Positions 18,490-28,870 of a stretch of 64,000 nucleotides of DNA are shown here, piece by piece. How positions within the stretch are numbered: position 1 is the stretch's first letter; each line of letters opens with the position of its first letter. Origin of the DNA: Ruegeria lacuscaerulensis (lineage in GTDB: Bacteria > Pseudomonadota > Alphaproteobacteria > Rhodobacterales > Rhodobacteraceae). A program made the translations under genes and the position numbers. The DNA lies in contig NZ_WQDY01000004.1 in the NCBI RefSeq assembly GCF_013033355.1, positions 248,001 through 312,000 of the forward strand. Direction: 5' to 3'. The notes under the pieces are model-generated. The model saw nothing but the letters and a program-made list of their open reading frames with translations, had not been told where the DNA came from and made no database searches.

Positions 18490-19557
18490 ATGACCGACAT
18501 GCTTGCACCCGGCAACACGATTGGCATCCTCGGTGGTGGACAGCTGGGGCGGATGCTGTCCGTCGCGGCGGCTCGACTGGGGTTTGTGACCCATATCTTT
18601 GAACCCGGTGCCAACCCGCCCGCCGGTCAGGTGGCCGACCGGGTGACCACGGCAGCCTATGACGATGTCGACGCCCTGCGCGCCTTCGCCGAGTCCGTCG
18701 ATGTCATCACCTATGAGTTTGAAAACATTCCGACCGAAGCGCTGGACCTGCTTGAGGCGCATCGCCCGATCCGTCCGGGGCGTGAGGCGCTGCGGGTCAG
18801 TCAGGACCGCCTGACCGAGAAGAATTTTCTGCAAGGGCTGGGCCTGCAAACCGCGCCTTTCGCAGATATCACCGATCTCGACAGCCTGAAGGCCGCGATT
18901 GATCAGATCGACACGCCTGCAATCCTGAAAACCCGCCGCTTTGGGTATGATGGCAAAGGGCAAGCCCGGCTGCGCGCACCCGGGGATGCCGAGACCGCCT
19001 TGGCCGATATGGCGGGCGCCCCTGCGATCCTGGAAGGGTTTGTGGAGTTCAGCCACGAAGTCTCGATCATCGCGGCGCGCGGGTTGGATGGGCAGGTCGC
19101 CTGCTTTGACCCCGGCGAGAATGTGCATCGCGATGGCATCCTGCACACGACGACGGTGCCCGCTCGCCTGCGCCCGGCGCAACGCACGGATGCGGTGCTG
19201 TTGGCAGCCAATATCCTGAACGCACTGGACTATGTGGGCGTGATGGGGGTTGAGCTGTTCGTGACGCCGCAGGTCCTGATTGTGAATGAGATCGCGCCGC
19301 GCGTGCATAATTCGGGCCACTGGACGCAGAATGGCTGCGCGGTGGATCAGTTCGAGCAGCATATCCGCGCGGTGGCCGGGTGGCCTTTGGGCGACGGTCA
19401 GCGGCATTCGGATGTGGTGATGGAGAACCTGATCGGTGACGACATGACCCGTGTGCCTGAGCTGGCGCAGGAACGAGACGTGGCACTGCATCTTTATGGC
19501 AAGGCCGAGGTTAAGGCTGGTCGTAAGATGGGGCACTTCAACCGTATCGTGCGCTGA
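18490..19557 (+). CDS. purK: 5-(carboxyamino)imidazole ribonucleotide synthase
   Basis: ATP-grasp enzyme that carboxylates AIR with bicarbonate to N5-CAIR, the PurE substrate. The 355-residue protein begins with GILGGGQLGRM. It has the ATP-grasp Lys segment KTRRFGYDGKGQ and the late metal-binding NEIAPRVHNSGHWT segment. The length is normal. It ends the purE-proC-like-purK unit; the following 60 bases include a GC-rich inverted segment near 19570. Confidence 0.95.
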   Translation: MTDMLAPGNTIGILGGGQLGRMLSVAAARLGFVTHIFEPGANPPAGQVADRVTTAAYDDVDALRAFAESVDVITYEFENIPTEALDLLEAHRPIRPGREALRVSQDRLTEKNFLQGLGLQTAPFADITDLDSLKAAIDQIDTPAILKTRRFGYDGKGQARLRAPGDAETALADMAGAPAILEGFVEFSHEVSIIAARGLDGQVACFDPGENVHRDGILHTTTVPARLRPAQRTDAVLLAANILNALDYVGVMGVELFVTPQVLIVNEIAPRVHNSGHWTQNGCAVDQFEQHIRAVAGWPLGDGQRHSDVVMENLIGDDMTRVPELAQERDVALHLYGKAEVKAGRKMGHFNRIVR

Positions 19558-19617
19558 GAAATCGCGCGGACGCGCGATGCCTCCGGCGGAGGTATTTTTA
19601 GCCAGATGAAGCGCGGA

Positions 19618-20769
19618 TCAGTTGAAGAACCGGGCCGCGATATCCCCGGTCATATAGCTGATCCGGCCCCCGGCCATTGTGGCGGCGACCCGATGGGTGG
19701 ATTTGTCCAGAATGGTCAGGTCGGCGCGCTTTCCTGGGGCCAACGTGCCCCGGTCGGTTAGGCCCAGCACACGCGCGGGGCCTGTAGAGACCAGCGCCCA
19801 TGCCCCGGCCAAATCCATCAAGCCGGATTTGGCTAACATCAGCGCGGCGCGGCGCGGGCTTGGGTAGTGATAGTCCGAGGCCAGCGCGTCGCACAGCCCC
19901 ATCGTGATCAGGTCCAGCGCGCTGACATTGCCCTTATGCGATCCGCCGCGCACCACGTTGGGCGAGCCCAGAACGATATGGCCGCCTGTGGAGTGTGCGG
20001 CCTCGGCGGCCTCGAGCGTTTCGGGGAATTCAGAAATGTGTGCCCCACGCGCGCGCCAATCGGCGCGGGTTTGGGATGTGGCGTCATCATGGCTGCCCAT
20101 GCGTACGCCCTGCCCCGTCAGCACCGCGCACAGGTCGTCAAGCGCCGGGGGCACCTCGGCGCTACGGGCATGCATGGACAGCAGCATCTCGAAGTGTTTG
20201 TCAGGGTTGCGCCCGGCTTTCAGCGCCTGTCCGGTCAGGCGCGGTGGCTTGCGCCCCTCGGCCAGACGGTCATGCGGCAGGTGGTCATTGAACACCACAT
20301 AGGGCACCTGCCAAGCGGCGATCTTTTCGGGCAGACCGGCGTAGTCGTACAGCATATGCGTCTCGAACCGAAGTTGGGGAACCAGGTCGGTCACCACACG
20401 GCCTTTAACCGCGGCAATTGCATCAAACACCTGACCCGCGAATGCTGGGCCGCGCACGCCGCCCTCCCAACTGTAGAACTGCGCCAGAACGGCGGTGGTG
20501 ATGCCGTTGGCGGCCAGTTCGGCCTCGACCGAGAGGAGCCCTTCGTCCATCTGTTTCATCGCACCCCGGCGCGGGGCGATGTGGCGTTCGAACCCGTCGC
20601 CGTGCAGGTCGATGATGCCCGGCAGCACCAGATAGCCGGACAGATCAATAGGGCGCCCGGTGGCATCCGCCTGTATCACACCGTCCGCCAAGAACAGGTC
20701 GGTCGGAATCAGGCCATTCTCCGGCAGCAGAACCTCTGCGCCGGTCAGGGTCAGGTTCAATGTGCTCAT
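19618..20769 (-). CDS. phnM: PhnM-like amidohydrolase (ribose 1-methylphosphonate 5-triphosphate diphosphatase)
   Basis: A 383-residue amidohydrolase-superfamily protein of the PhnM type. PhnM removes pyrophosphate from alpha-D-ribose 1-methylphosphonate 5-triphosphate in C-P lyase catabolism of phosphonates. Metal-site features are visible: LHGDGFERH near residue 60, conserved His and Asp in MGSHDDAT, and ASDYHYPSP near the C-terminus. Its start overlaps the lipase-like gene by ATGA. No other phn gene is nearby, so either it works with a distant cluster or it has another substrate. Confidence 0.82.
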   Translation of the reverse strand: MSTLNLTLTGAEVLLPENGLIPTDLFLADGVIQADATGRPIDLSGYLVLPGIIDLHGDGFERHIAPRRGAMKQMDEGLLSVEAELAANGITTAVLAQFYSWEGGVRGPAFAGQVFDAIAAVKGRVVTDLVPQLRFETHMLYDYAGLPEKIAAWQVPYVVFNDHLPHDRLAEGRKPPRLTGQALKAGRNPDKHFEMLLSMHARSAEVPPALDDLCAVLTGQGVRMGSHDDATSQTRADWRARGAHISEFPETLEAAEAAHSTGGHIVLGSPNVVRGGSHKGNVSALDLITMGLCDALASDYHYPSPRRAALMLAKSGLMDLAGAWALVSTGPARVLGLTDRGTLAPGKRADLTILDKSTHRVAATMAGGRISYMTGDIAARFFN

Positions 20770-21539
20770 TCGGAACGCTCCGACTCGGGTTCGGAGCAAT
20801 CCTGCCCGATGCAGATCTCGTCGATGATATCCTGCACCCCGTCCAGCCACGTGATCTGAGGGTCAAACTGGCCGAATTCGATGAAGTGCAGCGCCTGTGC
20901 CATGACGCGCGGGTTGTTCATCATAAAAGTGTGGGTCACTGGCAGGACGATATGGTCCTTCATGCCCGCGACCTTGGTGCTTTCGACCGAAACCTTACCG
21001 TCATCCGGCCCATCAATCATCGAGGAAAACAGTGGGTTCAGTGTGTCTTTGCCCGCAATCACGCCCAATTCAAAATCCACCGGCGGCAACATGCGCGGAA
21101 GGCCCTCGGGGCCGGTGCCCAGCGCAAGGCCGGCGGGGCCGTTCAACATGCCGAACACCTCATAGGCGCTAAGTTCGTCCACCAATTGGCTGCCCTGGTT
21201 GGGCGGGCCCAGCATGACCACGCGGCCCAGATTTTCGGGCATGTTGTCCTGCAGCCAATAGCGCAGCAGGATGCCGCCCATCGAATGAGCCACCACGTTG
21301 ACCGTATCCTCGCCACAAGCCGCGAACGCATCCGGCAGGGTCTGATTCGCAAGGTCCGGGATTGGCAAGTCGGTCGAGGGGTAGCCCGGTCGCACAACCG
21401 TATAACCATGCGCCTTGAACAGCTGATCCATTACGGTAAAAGACGCCTCGGTCCGCGCAAGCCCGTGCAAAAGCACTACGCATTTCGCTTGGGTCGCAAC
21501 TGGCAGAAGGAACAGAATTAAGGTCAGCAGAACTCTCAT
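20766..21539 (-). CDS. Secreted alpha/beta hydrolase, lipase-like
   Basis: A 257-residue hydrolase with an N-terminal signal peptide (hydrophobic LLTLILFLLPVATQA, then cleavage near residue 18). The oxyanion HGLA segment, the nucleophile elbow AHSMGG and a His late in the VTHTFMM segment give a lipase/PGAP1-type triad. It acts in the periplasm or outside the cell, probably on an ester or acyl chain. The last 15 residues are acidic. It overlaps phnM by four bases, an unexplained coupling. Confidence 0.82.
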   Translation of the reverse strand: MRVLLTLILFLLPVATQAKCVVLLHGLARTEASFTVMDQLFKAHGYTVVRPGYPSTDLPIPDLANQTLPDAFAACGEDTVNVVAHSMGGILLRYWLQDNMPENLGRVVMLGPPNQGSQLVDELSAYEVFGMLNGPAGLALGTGPEGLPRMLPPVDFELGVIAGKDTLNPLFSSMIDGPDDGKVSVESTKVAGMKDHIVLPVTHTFMMNNPRVMAQALHFIEFGQFDPQITWLDGVQDIIDEICIGQDCSEPESERSE

Positions 21540-21577
21540 AGCGGCCAGATAAGCCCTAAGCGCGAGTGATGAAACCC

Positions 21578-22420
21578 CTAGCGCGGTTTCAGGCGCAGAA
21601 CAGCCAGCGCGATACCGCCCAGCACAAGTGCCGCACCAAAGATCAGGCGCAAGCTGGCGACCTCACCCAACAGAACCGCACCGCCCAAAATGGCAATGAT
21701 CGGCACGCTCAACTGCACCACCGCCGCCGTGGTCGGGGCCAGTTGCGGCAATACGCGGTACCACAGCGCATAGCCCATCCCCGAGGTGACACCGCCCGAC
21801 ACAGCCGCCAGCACATATCCCGAGCCAGTCATCTGCCAATCGCCCCCAACGTTCAGCAAGGCCAACGCCGTCACCGGCAGAGCGACCACGAAATTCGCCG
21901 CAGTCCCGGCCAGAGCATCCGGCTCGGACCGACCGACCAGCGAATAGATCGCCCACCCGATCCCGGCGGCTGTCATCAGCGTCGCGCCAACCGGGCTGAC
22001 CTGCACCTGATCTGTGGGCCAAAGCACCCAGGCCAATCCTGCCAGCGCGATCACCGCGCCAGCGATCTGGCGCACGGTAGGCAGGGCCCCGGTAACAGAG
22101 GTCACGGCAAACATCGTGATCTGCACGACACCAAAAAGGATCAACGCGCCCAACCCCGCATCCAGCGTCAGATAGGCAATCGAAAACCCGATCATATATA
22201 ATGACAATGATCCTGCCCCTGCGATCCGCCGCATATTCCGAAGCGGCAGACGTCCCCCTTTGAGGGAAACAAGCGCGGCCAGAACCAACGCCCCGGCCAG
22301 TACGCGCACAGTGGCAAATCCGGCCGGATCGCTTGCCCCGCTGTCGATGGCAAGCCGGTTGAGAATCGAGTTGGCCGCAAAGGCAACCATGGTTAGGGCC
22401 GTCAACAGGAACAGTTTCAT
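21578..22420 (-). CDS. EamA/DMT-family transporter
   Basis: A 280-residue membrane protein with about ten hydrophobic segments arranged as two EamA repeats of five. The drug/metabolite transporter superfamily exports amino acids, nucleotides or metabolites, and substrate cannot be read from sequence. The N-terminal helix begins with an uncleaved hydrophobic stretch and the Asn in ANSILNRLA is family-typical. It is upstream of the lipase-phnM pair in the same direction with a 38-base gap. Confidence 0.85.
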   Translation of the reverse strand: MKLFLLTALTMVAFAANSILNRLAIDSGASDPAGFATVRVLAGALVLAALVSLKGGRLPLRNMRRIAGAGSLSLYMIGFSIAYLTLDAGLGALILFGVVQITMFAVTSVTGALPTVRQIAGAVIALAGLAWVLWPTDQVQVSPVGATLMTAAGIGWAIYSLVGRSEPDALAGTAANFVVALPVTALALLNVGGDWQMTGSGYVLAAVSGGVTSGMGYALWYRVLPQLAPTTAAVVQLSVPIIAILGGAVLLGEVASLRLIFGAALVLGGIALAVLRLKPR

Positions 22421-22487
22421 AACAACCGCATAATGGGTTTAGGGCCGTTTGCACATTCACAATCTGGCGCGAGGATTGAAACGAAAC

Positions 22488-22509
22488 GGGGCCGCCCAAA
22501 GGCGACCCC
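22488..22509. terminator. GC-rich hairpin between the transporter and groEL
   Basis: Arms 22488-22496 and 22501-22509 form a nine-base stem with a four-base loop. On the minus strand it is followed by GTTTCGTTTC. It lies about 95 bases beyond the groEL stop and may be a second, backup terminator. Confidence 0.5.
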
Positions 22510-22575
22510 ATTCCTAAGCCCTGCGGCTTCCCTTCCGGCAGCTTGGCCTATTAGCCAGGCGCCTTTCGGGCTCGT

Positions 22576-22596
22576 CAAAATTCGCCGAGGCGAATT
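22576..22596 (-). terminator. Terminator hairpin directly after groEL
   Basis: AATTCGC and GCGAATT arms (22579-22585 and 22590-22596) with a four-base loop are followed on the minus strand by TTTT, 9 bases after the groEL stop. Confidence 0.6.
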
Positions 22597-22604
22597 CGAC
22601 GTGC

Positions 22605-24281
<1,677 letters not shown>

Positions 24282-24302
24282 TCAGAGTGAAGCGCGAGGG
24301 CC

Positions 24303-24590
24303 TTACTCGATGATCCCCATGATGTCGCTTTCTTTCATCATCAGCAGCTCTTCGCCGTCGACCTGAACCTCGGTGCCCGACCATTTGCCGAACAGGATCT
24401 TGTCGCCAGCTTTCACAGCCATTGCGATCAGCTCGCCGCTGTCCTTGCGTGCGCCTTCGCCGGTTGCGACGACTTCGCCTTCGCTGGGCTTTTCTTTTGC
24501 ACTGTCAGGAATGATCAGGCCGCCTGCGGTTTTTTCTTCGCTTTCGGTACGGCGAACCAGCACGCGGTCATGAAGCGGTTTCAATGCCAT
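24303..24590 (-). CDS. groES: 10 kDa co-chaperonin GroES
   Basis: Lid of the GroEL chamber, 95 residues. It shows the [14 protein letters not shown] start, the mobile-loop segment rich in GGLIIPD and the FGKWSGTEV strand. It is the first gene of groESL; a promoter and CIRCE operator lie directly upstream. Confidence 0.98.
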   Translation of the reverse strand: MALKPLHDRVLVRRTESEEKTAGGLIIPDSAKEKPSEGEVVATGEGARKDSGELIAMAVKAGDKILFGKWSGTEVQVDGEELLMMKESDIMGIIE

Positions 24591-24647
24591 CTTTGCAGCT
24601 CCTTGGGCTCAAAGTTGTTAATCCTCCCCTCGCCGATTGGCGGGGCG

Positions 24648-24674
24648 TTAGCACTCATGCTTGTCGAGTGATAA
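24648..24674 (-). promoter_or_regulatory. CIRCE operator (HrcA site) of groESL
   Basis: On the plus strand TTAGCACTC (24648-24656), nine bases, then GAGTGATAA (24666-24674); one base departs from the perfect CIRCE palindrome. It lies between the promoter and groES, where bound HrcA would block transcription until heat stress. Confidence 0.92.
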
Positions 24675-24681
24675 CGACGCA

Positions 24682-24710
24682 TAGCTAGGGGGTGCAATTC
24701 CCCGAGTCAA
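24682..24710 (-). promoter_or_regulatory. groESL promoter
   Basis: Read on the minus strand, TTGACT (24710-24705), a 17-base spacer and TAGCTA (24687-24682) form a sigma-70-like promoter directly upstream of CIRCE. Confidence 0.65.
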
Positions 24711-24742
24711 CAAGCCGTGAAGGATTTTTTGAAAAGCAGTCG

Positions 24743-25417
24743 CTATTCGGGCTGCTCCCAACTGTAAGCCCAGTGTTTCAGACCCTCTTGTCCGGCATCG
24801 GTCAGGGCGTAAACACCCTTGTCGACCTTTTCAAACCAGCCGTAATGGTTCTCTCGCATTAGGCGGGTGGCGGTGGTCACACCGGTTGCCTTGGCAACCT
24901 CAGCTCCTTTGGTAGCTCCGCATTCCACCAGATGAGCGGCACATTTCAGCGCATCCTGACGATAGGCAGTGACAATCCCATGCCGCGTAGCCCCGCCCGC
25001 ATTTGGGTCACCCTCCAACCGATCAAACTCGCGCAGCAGTCGCGCCGCTTTGGCTTTGTTCCTGCGCGGGGCATAAGGACCCGGATCACATTGCACCTCG
25101 ACTGCCCCATCCGCGCGAACGGTGATCAAGCCCAGCCCCAAACGTCGACACATGGCCAGATTATCCTTCAGTGCCCGACGCGCACTGCGCCCGGTAGGCT
25201 TGCACACGCCCAGATAGACCTGATCCGTAACTTTTAAACGCGCCACCGCCTGATGAAACAAGGCCAGAGTAAACCGCAGTTTCAGCTCGACAATAACAGG
25301 CTCATCACCTGCGCGCACAGCCACGATATCGGCCGCGCCCACTTCACCCTTGACGGTATAACCCTGACGCTCCAACAGCGCTTTTATGGGGGGATAGAGA
25401 TCCTGCTCACGGTCCAT
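24743..25417 (-). CDS. DUF2161 family protein, putative PD-(D/E)XK nuclease fold
   Basis: A 224-residue protein. The N-terminal half has the restriction-endonuclease-like motif: Asp in GAADIVAV, then EPVIVELKL with the E-x-K pair, which together look like a PD-(D/E)XK site. The C-terminal half (from about residue 145) resembles a winged helix, ending in a GVYALTDAG strand-turn. The DUF2161 label comes from family recall. It is cytosolic. It stands alone on the minus strand, convergent with nothing obvious, so neighbours give no clue to its target. Confidence 0.72.
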   Translation of the reverse strand: MDREQDLYPPIKALLERQGYTVKGEVGAADIVAVRAGDEPVIVELKLRFTLALFHQAVARLKVTDQVYLGVCKPTGRSARRALKDNLAMCRRLGLGLITVRADGAVEVQCDPGPYAPRRNKAKAARLLREFDRLEGDPNAGGATRHGIVTAYRQDALKCAAHLVECGATKGAEVAKATGVTTATRLMRENHYGWFEKVDKGVYALTDAGQEGLKHWAYSWEQPE

Positions 25418-25545
25418 GACGCCATGCTAAGTGATTTATTGTGGAATGCCAGACACAGAAAACGCCGCCAATTGGTCAACTTGCTTGAACCCAACACTTG
25501 GCCAAGGCAAGGTCGCGCCACATATACGTACCGAGTTAATACGGG

Positions 25546-26535
25546 ATGATCCTGATGCGTTTCTTTTTCTTTGTTGCTTTTTCGTTTTTTCCTTTGGCAG
25601 CCTATGCGGCCTGCGAAGGGCGAGACCTTCGGCCGGATCTTTCTGCGGACATGCGGGCGCAGCTTGATCAGGCGGTAAGCGGCACCCCGTTTTCTGAAGG
25701 CAACCACTGGATCGCGACCAAAGGCGATACGGTGCTGCACATGATCGGAACACTGCACACGAATGATCCACGCATGGATGCCGTTATGGAACGTCTGGCC
25801 CCTGCCCTGTCCGACGCGGACGCGTTCTATTTCGAAGTTACCAAGGACAAGATGGACGGATTCGAGCAACAGCTTGCCCAAGACCTCAGCCCTGTTCTGA
25901 TAACTTCGGGCCCAACTCTGATTGACCTGATGTCTGAAGAAGACTGGGCCGCCCTGTCCACCGGATTGGCCGATCGAGGCATCCCCGGCTGGATGGCCGC
26001 CAAAATGCGCCCATGGTTCCTGAGCATGATGTTGGGTGTCCCGCCATGTATGACCCAGGACGAAGATGCCAGCTATGGCATGGATGCACGCCTGACTGAT
26101 CTGGCCATTGAACTCGGGAAACCTCAGTACTCACTGGAAGAAATCGAAGACCTGATGGCGATGTTCAATGAACATCCGCTGGAAAAGCAGGTTCAGTCCC
26201 TGGTGCGAATGGCCAGCGCCTTTGAAAGCAGCGAAGATCAGCTTGCCACGATGGTCAACGCCTATATCGAGGAAAAACACGGCGAGATTCTTCACTTTGC
26301 TCGCCTACAGGGGCTCGAGACTTCGGGCCTGTCACAAGATGTCTTTGACCAGGAATGGGGCAGCTTTGAAGATCAGCTGCTCGTCGGGCGCAACAACAAC
26401 TGGATGCAGCATATTCTGAATATTCAGGACCAAACAGCAGTCATCGCCGTTGGCGCGGGGCATCTTGCTGACGAATTCGGCCTTCTGAACCAATTGCAAC
26501 AAGCTGGCTACACCTTGGAACGCGCGCCGTTCTAA
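25546..26535 (+). CDS. TraB/GumN family protein, secreted
   Basis: A 329-residue protein of the TraB/PrgY/GumN (Tiki-like) family. It starts with a hydrophobic signal peptide ending near AYAAC. The family features are the GTLHTND motif (first repeat with conserved His), the FEVTKDK segment with the conserved Glu and a late VGAGHLADEFGLL motif with the second conserved His. Eukaryotic Tiki is a metalloprotease; the bacterial role is unclear. A start at 25555 would give a shorter signal peptide. It stands alone on the plus strand. Confidence 0.85.
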   Translation: MILMRFFFFVAFSFFPLAAYAACEGRDLRPDLSADMRAQLDQAVSGTPFSEGNHWIATKGDTVLHMIGTLHTNDPRMDAVMERLAPALSDADAFYFEVTKDKMDGFEQQLAQDLSPVLITSGPTLIDLMSEEDWAALSTGLADRGIPGWMAAKMRPWFLSMMLGVPPCMTQDEDASYGMDARLTDLAIELGKPQYSLEEIEDLMAMFNEHPLEKQVQSLVRMASAFESSEDQLATMVNAYIEEKHGEILHFARLQGLETSGLSQDVFDQEWGSFEDQLLVGRNNNWMQHILNIQDQTAVIAVGAGHLADEFGLLNQLQQAGYTLERAPF

Positions 26536-26635
26536 GGCAAAATTTACCCTTCGTCGCAGTTTACGCAGGGGCGGGTGACAAGCGCGTCGGACCACCCTAT
26601 AAGGCGCGCAAATTTACCTTCCTCAGGACGCAGAC

Positions 26636-27556
26636 ATGACAACCCTCGTATTTGGACACAAATCCCCCGACACCGATTCCACCGGCTCCCCAATCCTTTG
26701 GTCGTGGTATCTGAACGAAGTCAAAGGTGAACAGGCCGAACCCGTGCTGCTGGGTGAACCCAACACCGAGGCCGCCTTTATGCTGCAGCGCTGGGACCTG
26801 CCCAAGCCGCGCATCATCGCAGACGTAGACGCGGACGCGCCAGTTGTTATCGTTGATACCAACAACCCCGCCGAACTGCCTGCCAGCGTCAACAGCGCCG
26901 ACATTCGCGCCATCATCGACCACCACAAACTGGTTGGCGGTCTGGAAACCAAAGGCCCCATCGACATCACCGTGCGCCCGCTGGCCTGCACCGCGACCAT
27001 CATGGTTGACTTGATGGGCGACGACGCGGCCAAAATGCCCGACGCCGTCAAAGGCGCAGCGTTGACCTGCATCCTGTCGGACACGCTGGAGTTCCGCTCG
27101 CCTACCACCACCGCGCATGACCGCGCAGTGGCCGAGAAACTGGCGGCTGAGCTGGGTCTGGATGTCTCGGCCTATGCCGCTGACATGTTCGCGGCAAAAT
27201 CGGACGTATCCTCGTTCTCGGACGCCGAACTAATCCGCATGGACAGCAAGGAATACGAAGTCGACGGCACCAAGTTCCGCGTCTCGGTCCTAGAAACCAC
27301 CGCTCCGGGCGTCGTTCTGGACCGCAAAGCCAGCCTAGCCGCGTCAATGGTGGACGTAGCCAAGGAAGACGGCGTTGATCAGGTATTGCTGTTTGTCGTC
27401 GACATCCTCAACGAAGAAGCCACCCTGCTTGTGCCCAATGACCTTGTGAAAGACGTGGCCGAGAAGAGCTTTGGTGCGTCAGTAAACGGCGACGCCGTGG
27501 TTCTGCCTGGAATCATGAGCCGGAAAAAGCAGATCATCCCCAACCTCAAAGTGTGA
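26636..27556 (+). CDS. ppaC: Manganese-dependent inorganic pyrophosphatase (DHH family)
   Basis: Family II inorganic pyrophosphatase: hydrolyses pyrophosphate with Mn or Co. The 306-residue protein has GHKSPDTDS (metal His and Asp), VDTNNP, the DHH motif in IIDHHK and the C-terminal SRKKQ that binds substrate. Length is usual. A rho-independent terminator follows. In this position it seems to be the main cytosolic pyrophosphatase; no family I gene is in the window. Confidence 0.95.
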   Translation: MTTLVFGHKSPDTDSTGSPILWSWYLNEVKGEQAEPVLLGEPNTEAAFMLQRWDLPKPRIIADVDADAPVVIVDTNNPAELPASVNSADIRAIIDHHKLVGGLETKGPIDITVRPLACTATIMVDLMGDDAAKMPDAVKGAALTCILSDTLEFRSPTTTAHDRAVAEKLAAELGLDVSAYAADMFAAKSDVSSFSDAELIRMDSKEYEVDGTKFRVSVLETTAPGVVLDRKASLAASMVDVAKEDGVDQVLLFVVDILNEEATLLVPNDLVKDVAEKSFGASVNGDAVVLPGIMSRKKQIIPNLKV

Positions 27557-27578
27557 TCTTCGTAGCACCACAAACAAA

Positions 27579-27606
27579 AGGCGCCTGTATCGGGGCGCCT
27601 TTTTTT
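27579..27606 (+). terminator. Terminator after ppaC
   Basis: AGGCGCC (27579-27585) and GGCGCCT (27594-27600) arms with an eight-base loop, then seven T. Confidence 0.9.
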
Positions 27607-27687
27607 CGTTAAGACACAAGATTTTGCATAGAGCGTATCCGTTGATAGTCTGGTGCGGATAGTCTTGCTTGGGTCTTGGTCGCAGGA

Positions 27688-28764
27688 ATGAGTAAACGAA
27701 AATTCAGCACCACCAGGGACATCCTTCGGTTCGAAGGGCATGACCGAGCGGCCTACTGGCGCAGATTTGCGATGCTTTTGACATTGTCGGTGGTGATCGC
27801 GACCATGGGGATGCTTCGCGATTCAGGCGCAGTGGTGATTGCCGCCATGTTGGTCGCACCGTTGATGACACCGATACTGGGGATAGCTGCCTCGATGGTC
27901 ATGGGGTGGCTGGGACGTGCGTTTAAGCTTGCCCTGATTGTAAGCGGGGCGGCAGTTATCTGCGTCTTTCTGGCCTGGTTTCTTGTCTATATCGCCGATG
28001 TTCCCCGCGGAATTCTGATCCCAGATCAGGTTCTGGCGCGTACCGATCCCGGAACTGAAGATCTGATCGTTGCCTTGGCGGCTGGCGTCGCCGGAGCGTA
28101 TGTGCAGATAAATCGATCAGAAGTTAGCCTGCTGCCAGGTGCTGCGATCGGCGTGTCTTTGGTGCCCCCATTATCCGCCTCGGGGGTATTGATGTATTTT
28201 GAAGAAGCGGCTGAAGCTTATGAGGCCGGCTTGCTGTTCGCAACAAACCTTGGGGCGATCATCCTATCGGCTTGCGCGGTCTACATCGTGTACGCTGCTC
28301 GTTCGGTGGTTTTCAGCAAGGGGCGTCGCAAGCTGAACTTTACTGCCAGCGTCGTTGTGACCTTGGCGTTCTTGACCTTCGTTGTCATTCAATTGGGCAA
28401 GTCGACATATAACCGCTATCTGGAAACCCGGACCGAAGCGCAATTGGCGCAGACAATTCGCGATTGGGCTGACCCAGTCTCGGTCGAGATTATTCGCGTC
28501 GACGTCAACGCTCAACGCAAGCAAGCCGATATCTGGCTGATCGTTGACCTGCCAATTGAAGCCGCGTTCAAGGTGTCTTCAATCGCAGGCCTCCTGCCGG
28601 AAAGCCTGCGCGAGAACCCCCTAGTCGACGTGCTGCGCAACGAGTTGGGGCCGGGTTATCTGGTTGTCGTTCGCTTTCAGAACAGGATCGGCGCCCAGGT
28701 CATTCTAGGCACTGAAAACGTTCAACAGGCACCAGACGTCGAGGAAATCAGTGAAGACAACTGA
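27688..28764 (+). CDS. DUF389 membrane protein
   Basis: A 358-residue polytopic protein. The DUF389 core contains about six membrane helices; the first carries IAAMLVAPLMTPILGIAASMVMGW and the fourth GAAIGVSLVPPLSASGVL. About 110 C-terminal residues form a soluble domain with alternating strands. The family, common in marine bacteria, is of unknown function. I set the start at the ATG at 27688; a TTG at 27676 is also open but no good ribosome binding site decides. It is transcribed apart from ppaC, which ends in a terminator. Confidence 0.82.
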   Translation: MSKRKFSTTRDILRFEGHDRAAYWRRFAMLLTLSVVIATMGMLRDSGAVVIAAMLVAPLMTPILGIAASMVMGWLGRAFKLALIVSGAAVICVFLAWFLVYIADVPRGILIPDQVLARTDPGTEDLIVALAAGVAGAYVQINRSEVSLLPGAAIGVSLVPPLSASGVLMYFEEAAEAYEAGLLFATNLGAIILSACAVYIVYAARSVVFSKGRRKLNFTASVVVTLAFLTFVVIQLGKSTYNRYLETRTEAQLAQTIRDWADPVSVEIIRVDVNAQRKQADIWLIVDLPIEAAFKVSSIAGLLPESLRENPLVDVLRNELGPGYLVVVRFQNRIGAQVILGTENVQQAPDVEEISEDN

Positions 28765-28870
28765 TCGCATACGGCTATTCATTCAGAAAATTTGCAGCTG
28801 GGATGGTCAAAAGACCGAAGCTTTGACATAGCTGGCACAACTTCGACTCCAGACCCCCGGGGGCAGCTCA

